Made by a program: the position numbers and the translations under genes. A DNA stretch of 64,000 nt from contig NC_049988.1 in NCBI RefSeq assembly GCF_000003815.2, forward strand, positions 16,331,778 to 16,395,777. Direction: 5' to 3'. This document shows, piece by piece, positions 58,504 to 64,000 of this stretch. The notes beneath the pieces are model-generated. The model had not been told where the DNA came from and did no database searches. It saw only the letters and a program-made list of their open reading frames with translations. The DNA is from Branchiostoma floridae. Taxonomy: Eukaryota > Chordata > Leptocardii > Amphioxiformes > Branchiostomatidae. Numbering within the stretch: position 1 is the stretch's first letter; every line of letters starts with the position of its first letter.

Positions 58504-58944
58504 GTTGAATTTTATGGACAGAAAAAATACATTCTCACAAGGGGAAAATATACTGTAGGCTACTTTTCAAGGTAAATAAGTAAAATATTTTGAGCATCTC
58601 CACTTTTTATGTGACTTTTACACTAGTGTGACTTGATTTTCTAGATACGAATCATGTGAAAAGTTTTAAGGTAAAATCTATTTTCAATATTTCTAATATT
58701 TATTTTTTGAATACATGTACAAAGTTTTCCGTGTTGGTTGTTCTGATCAACATATTTGTCACAAAGTTGGAATAAGTCATATTCTAAGGACAGAAGGAAT
58801 AACATTTTTGTAAGGGAAAAATATACTGTAGGCTACTTTTTATGAATAAGTTAAGTATTTTGAGCATTACAATTTTTATGTGACCTTCACACTAGCGTGA
58901 CTCAAATTTCTAGATATGAATCATGTGAAAAACATTTTAGGTGC
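58461..58944 (+). repeat. Tandem duplication of the ninjurin 3 3' end
   Basis: The block from GTTGGTTGTTCTGATCAAC (58461) through the 3' flank recurs 272 bases later at 58733-58944. The second copy keeps the last codons (INIFVTKLE and stop) but has no upstream exon sequence. Confidence 0.85.
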
Positions 58945-59484
58945 ATTTTTTTATTCTCTTTTTTCTGAATATGGAGTATTGACTATTTCTTTGTAGTTGT
59001 GTCAGCCCATTTCCTTGTCTCCAAATGACCAAGCCAGATTTATATACCCATTTGTTGCAAGCCTTTTCTTAAGAATATTCCTGTTCAATGTCTTGATGGC
59101 ATGCTTGTATCCGCTGTCCTTCCACATATTAGTTTCCTATGTACACAAAACCATAAACTGTATACAAGTAATGTCTATGCACAAAAAGTACATTAAAAAA
59201 CGTGGAAGATAAACTATTATCATGTCTTGTAAAATTTCTGTGTATTCTCTTATTAAATCTACTTTATACTAACCAGATACGTTGATATTCACTAAACAAA
59301 TAAGCCTAAAATGGCTCAACAGACTGTTATCGTACATTTGTAAGTTACCATTGATCTGTTACACAACATTGGCCATGATTATACAGATTAGATATCCAAG
59401 TAAACATTATCTAAAGGTAATTCAATCTCTACAACTGGAGATTTTTATGGTAGAGATTGAATTACCAGTAGATATGTTAATAAA
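58945..59484. other. Intergenic, ninjurin 3 to BARD1
   Basis: A/T-rich with no gene seen. The two genes are convergent across this stretch. Confidence 0.5.
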
Positions 59485-59521
59485 CATGATCAGTTTGGTA
59501 GCTCCAGCAGGCTGAAGTCAG
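59485..59521 (-). pseudogene. Duplicated end of the last BARD1 exon
   Basis: The minus strand encodes [10 protein letters not shown] then TGA, identical in protein to the real end at 59898-59928, with a few silent changes (CTACCAAAC versus CTGCCTAAC). It lies about 410 bases downstream of the real stop. Confidence 0.75.
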
Positions 59522-59897
59522 ATTACACCATGTAAACTCACTCCATTGGCCCTGTGAGAATTTGGTCACGTGGCACCAACTGTGCCCCACTGTCAACAGA
59601 CAGGAACGCACAAGCATGTCTGCACTCTCGGACTTGTCTCAGCTTAAGCTTGTGTGGTTTTCACCAGTATCTCTATGAGAAATTTACTAACACTTTCAAA
59701 TAAATCACTACTTCTTACCATTTTGAGAACTTAATCTAGTCTAGTAAGTCAATCTATGTTTGCATAAATTGCACAAGAGCAAATTCTCACAGGAGCCTGC
59801 CCGTGTATAGGCTATGGGCAAGACTCCACGAGACAGACTTTTTCAAAGTGGTGGACATAATTGACCTGGCAGAATTATGTAAGTAAACGTTCCATGA

Positions 59898-62800
59898 TCA
59901 GTTAGGCAGCTCCAGCAGGCTGAAGTCAGTGACACAGTCCATGAGCCAGGTGACAGGAACGGTACACAGCTTGGCCGTGCGGATCCTGGGAGGGATCTTG
60001 GCGGATTTCTCATCGTACAGAATGAAGTGGGAGCAGTGTGCGAGGTCCGAGTCCTTCCGGGCGTGGTAGGCAACCGTGGTGGAGGCCTGGAACAGGAGGA
60101 AGACGTGGTCAGAGTTGTATGTTTGTGCATATTGTCATGATTTTCAAGTGGTGGGTAGCTCTTGTTTCAATGTTGTAGCTTCAGGGGGCATTCAATCAAT
60201 TCTTGGCTTTAGCTACACATGGGCACAACAAAAATTTCCGGAATACTTTTAAAAGAGGTACAACTCTAATAAGTCAAATTCTTTCTATACCACTAAACAA
60301 TACAAATGAGGGCAGCAAGTCTTTCAGAAGTTATCAGACTTCTTTCATAAGTGAAAAGAAAAGTTTACAAAGAATAAGCATGAAACTAGCAAAATACTTA
60401 CAATAAAAAACTGACTTTGGGGTTTTGATACATTTGTAGCTCGTGTTCTCAATCTGGACATGCTATGGTCATAATTGTTTTGACTGCTTAAGTTGTTGAA
60501 TCGAATTACTATTGACACAACAAGAATTACAGTGACCCTTTGGTAAAGGTTATATCTACAACACTGTGAGAATACCCTCACCTGTAAACAGTCGCTGTCA
60601 GGTTTGGGTTCCCTGGCCAGCACCCCCCCTCCCCCTGCCCTGATCAGCTCGATAAGCTCCTTCCTGGGGGGTGTGGGGGGCTGGAACTTCCCATGCAGGA
60701 AGAAGTGGCAGCCATCGAACAGTCCCGGCAGCTGGGGGAGGAAAAAAGTGAATATAAGAAATTTTTGTTAGAAAACATATAAGCTGCAGAGCACCCACCT
60801 GCTTCTTGGACATCAGTACAGTGTACAAATAGAAGCTGTGCATGTAAAGAAGTAGTAGCAGTATATAGTAAAGGTAGCAGTAAAGTTAACAATAATTTTG
60901 AATATACAGTGTAATACAGAAGGATGCAAATGGTAATACCATGTATGTCAAACGTAATGTATCTAATGTGTCAAAGCCTTATGATATAATCTAAATACTT
61001 GTAACCTGTTGTTTGCCAGAAGGCTACAAGTTTGTTTGTACTAGAAAAAAGTGCTTTAAATGGCTAGATTTAAACCCAGGTTTTGTCCCTATATTAACCT
61101 CATAAAACAAACCAAAAAACTTGGACTTCAAACAAACAAACAAAACAAACAAACAAACAGACCTGTTGCTCTTTGTTAAGCCTCCCCCTGCTGGCCCCTG
61201 TACTGTCAGGTTTAGCTGCTGTTCCCAGGACTTCATACGGACCCTCTGGTACATGCTGCTGTTCCTCCAGACAGGCAGACACCCCTGGACACATACAGAG
61301 GAAAGATTTAAATCTATAAAATATTTCTGTAACATAAGGCCTCCTTAATAAGATACTGTAAATGCAGAAACTTTCGCGGTGGTATAATGTTCGTGGGTTT
61401 TCACGGTGGCCGCTTCACCGCGAACTTAAAACCACCGCGAACATTTTTCCATGGCAGTAAGACTAACTAAGAGACTACAGTGCATGGTGCTACCGGGAAC
61501 TTAAAAACCACAACATAAAGTCATTTTTCCCGCTACTGAGAAATTAAATCCCCGCATTTACAGTATCCTGGACACATTTAGAGGAGAGACTCAAGTCTCA
61601 TTTAGGAGTCCTGTCTGTGCGGTGTATATTGTATAGTGGTCTGCGCACTCACTGTTTAATGTACAGAGGTTTGATGCATGAGGGGAATGCCCAAGGCTTC
61701 TCATACATGGGTACATATTCAAACACAATTCAATCTCAAAAACTGAATAAAAAGAGGGATTGAATTTGTAGAGGTTGAATTGTATTTGGATATTGTTTAG
61801 CTGGATGTTTAACCTTCATAAACGTATCAGGAGTACATATGTACTGAATTCTGACTGCTGCTATATTCTGATAGTCTAGCCAAAAAAGTGTTTCTTCAAA
61901 TAAGAGTACAGCTAGCCTCACATTTGAACATAGAGTAAGAGTAAAGCTAGCCTCACATTTGAACATAGAGTAAGAGTAAAGCTAGCCTCACATTTGAAGC
62001 TGACGATCCACTTCCCGGTGAGGACCCCCCGGAGGTACTTGATGGTGCGAGGGCAGCGTCTGGTGTCGTCACAAGCTGCGACAAGATGGGTCACTGCAAA
62101 TGGGAACAGCAGGTACATCAAGTTTGTATTACTGCGTATACAATGATGAAATACAAAATACATTGTAGAGTCATACCTTGTCCATGTTTATGTCTATGTA
62201 TTATCTATGTATAGAAGAATCTCAATAGATAGATAAATAAATAAATAACATTTGTCCACATCATCACTTTTAAACCACAGTAAAGAAAGGCAAACTGAGA
62301 AGTGATATGGTCAAGTGTCCCAGTCATCGGGACTAGATAGAACTATCATGCAGGAAGAAAGAGGCGTAGGCAGAGAATGAACAGGTATGACATTGAGTGA
62401 AACAAAGAAGAAAAGAAAACCGTTAGTCAATTGGACATTTTGTAGTATTATTGTACCAAAAATGGTATTCTCACCTTGGTCACTGAATGTCTTTACCACT
62501 TTCCCATCCAGGACCAGCATGCACTGCTCCAGCGCTTCCCTCTGTTTGGTGTCCAGTCCCGTTGCCAAGGCAACGACCTGTCCAACCTGGCTGCTTGTTG
62601 TCATGACAACCTAGGGCATCAAAATTACTGTTTAAAACTTGTGCCGAGACAATGTCAAGGTAAAATGTTTAAAAAAAAAAGTAACCTTTAAGATATACAT
62701 GTATCAACTACGAAGAAAGTGACTCTTCAATAACTTAAACTTTTTCTGAGGAAAAAATAACACCTTTCTATCTTTATCTATCTAGATCTAATAGTAAATA

Positions 62801-63699
62801 GCTGTTGTAACTGCTGTTCATGGCAACAAATCAGCTTTGCAGGCACACAGCAATATAGTAACTGATTATAATTTTATTCAACTCACACTGAATGATCTGT
62901 CATATTGAAGTTGTGATCTTACCTTTGAACACCCTTGCTACAAGTATTGCTCTATGATAGAGTGCTTGGTGGCAACAAGTTCCACTCTATCATAAATTTA
63001 GGGAAAGGCTTTTGAAGACAGCATTTGCTATCTGTGGTTGTGTGAATGCAGAGTTGTGGTATTGAATGCCAAAAAGTTAGCATGTTTTGTCATGTACATG
63101 TATCTACCTGTGGCTGAGTGTGAAGGGGCTTGGTGTTCAGAGCTTCCTTCATGGCTTCAGAAACGGCAAGGTCTGCAGGTAGGTGCCCAAGTTTGTTTCT
63201 GGGCAAGAGGGGGACAAATATCAACACAAACACACAGTTTGAAATCAAATATACTAGCTTATAGATTGAGTGTATGTTACTGTCTTAAGATAAATAAAGT
63301 GAGTAAAATTAACAGCAGTGGATGCTTTCCATAGTTTTTACAATAAGTGCTGAGAGTGAGAGTTACATACATTGAGAAAACAGTATGTACCATTATTTTC
63401 AAGTCTTAAGTATGAGTCAGGGAATCGAACCAGCAACCTAACACACGCAGAGCAAGTACTCTGCTATTGCTTCAGTATTCCTGTGATATTTACTGAATCT
63501 CCCTCGGACTTTAGTCATCAACTCACCTGACATCTAATGAAGCTCCCCTGGACACCAGTAACCTAGCAACCTCCACCCTTCCGTTGGCCACAGCGTCGTG
63601 CAGGGGAGAATCATTTTCAAACGCAGTGGTGTTGATGAGTGCTCTGTGGTCCAACAGTACCTCTGCTACTCTGGTGTGGCCGTGGTTACAGGCCTCATG
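59898..63699 (-). CDS. bard1: BARD1 orthologue, 3' part (ankyrin end and tandem BRCT), partial
   Basis: Seven in-frame exons: 63527-63699, 63108-63198, 62475-62610, 61992-62093, 61163-61284, 60582-60731 and 59898-60086. They make 321 codons including the TGA stop, the C-terminal 320 residues. BARD1 pairs with BRCA1 as a nuclear RING ubiquitin ligase in DNA repair. The first exon here encodes ankyrin repeats (HEACNHGH, then [13 protein letters not shown] and [12 protein letters not shown]), which are very close to the vertebrate pattern. BRCT1 covers [17 protein letters not shown] to GKWIVSFKW; the Trp codon is split between exons. BRCT2 runs from [16 protein letters not shown] through AREPKPDSD and [12 protein letters not shown] to [17 protein letters not shown]. 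The N-terminal RING and the first ankyrin repeats lie right of base 64000. No frameshift is seen. A 35-bp minisatellite has multiplied one splice-donor region (61.9-62.0 kb). Confidence 0.92.
61354..61565. mobile_element. TIR MITE in a BARD1 intron
   Basis: 212 bp bounded by TACTGTAAATGC and GCATTTACAGTA, with inner inverted TTCGCGGTGG-type segments. TA at both tips fits a TA target duplication (Tc1/mariner-like). It is non-coding and lies in the intron between exons 61163-61284 and 61992-62093. Confidence 0.72.
61908..61998. repeat. 35-bp minisatellite copying a BARD1 splice donor
   Basis: CCTCACATTTGAA occurs at 61916, 61951 and 61986. The last is the real donor (TTCAAAT|GTGAGG on the minus strand). 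Confidence 0.85.
63408..63465 (-). repeat. tRNA-derived SINE fragment
   Basis: The minus strand has a TAGCAGAGTACTTG A-box-like stretch, followed by GGTTCGATTCC, an intact B-box consensus. The arms do not fold into a full tRNA. It lies in a BARD1 intron. Confidence 0.45.
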
Positions 63700-64000
63700 C
63701 TGGGAGGAAGAGAAAACGTATTTTTATGTAGTAGATACACTGAAAAAGATCAACAATTGTAACAAATATTTTTCTGAAACTTGTTCAAATATGTAATTTA
63801 AATTTGCATAAAGATAACCTACAATTTAAAGATCTGAATCAGGGCTGTCTCAAAATTTCCCAAAAGGGAATTTGCTTCTAGGTAGGGAGAAAAATTCACC
63901 CTGTCCATGAACTTCATGATGTGAAATTGAAGAAAAGGTACTTTTGCAAATGACAGACTTAAGAACTAAGATTAACAACATGGGCTGCGAATAATGAGCT

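Noticed and set aside
63408-63465. Possible tRNA gene on the minus strand
   Set aside because: The B box is intact, but the A box, acceptor stem and anticodon arm do not form a cloverleaf; better read as a SINE fragment.

Overview
The window is animal (metazoan) nuclear DNA. Its genes are split by spliceosomal introns with GT-AG (once GC-AG) borders, and it is rich in microsatellites, minisatellites and short inverted-repeat transposons. The gene content (a tandem array of cytosolic sulfotransferases, three ninjurin genes, a TIR-domain gene and a BARD1 orthologue) together with dense short repeats suggests an invertebrate deuterostome, most likely a lancelet (Branchiostoma). That species call is inference. 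All exon models below were built by hand from splice signals, conserved phase and comparison between paralogues.

Region 1 (1-38.0 kb) is a tandem array of eight cytosolic sulfotransferase (SULT) genes. Seven lie on the minus strand: A (cut by the left edge), B, C, D, E, F and G. H is inverted on the plus strand, head to head with G. Each complete copy has six coding exons with fixed phases and encodes 293-294 residues. B-G also share a non-coding first exon whose donor feeds an acceptor lying directly before the ATG. D has a 2-nt insertion in its first coding exon and a transposon with an assembly gap in intron 5, so it is probably a pseudogene or a mis-assembled copy. C and E are near-identical, and D and G share an almost identical exon-3 segment, which points to recent duplication or gene conversion.

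Region 2 (40.5-58.5 kb) holds three ninjurin genes (40.5 kb +, 44.1 kb -, 56.7 kb +), each with three exons and about 155-160 residues. Between the second and third lies a minus-strand gene of eleven coding exons (51.36-46.21 kb, 602 residues). Its first exon encodes a TIR domain and the rest reads as a TMEM268-like two-pass membrane protein. This apparent TIR-TMEM268 fusion is the most unusual item in the window. It also carries three tandem copies of an 81-nt exon module and a hAT-like MITE whose 8-bp target duplication is its splice donor.

Region 3 (59.9-63.7 kb) is the 3' part of a BARD1 orthologue on the minus strand: the end of the ankyrin repeats followed by two BRCT domains. The 5' exons (RING end) lie beyond the right edge.

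The remainder is intergenic sequence with at least eight inverted-repeat elements, several with clear target-site duplications: Mutator-like (9 bp), hAT-like (8 bp) and TA-flanked. SULT enzymes act in the cytosol on small molecules. Ninjurins and the TIR-TMEM268 protein would act at membranes, and a joint role in cell-death or immune signalling is speculative.
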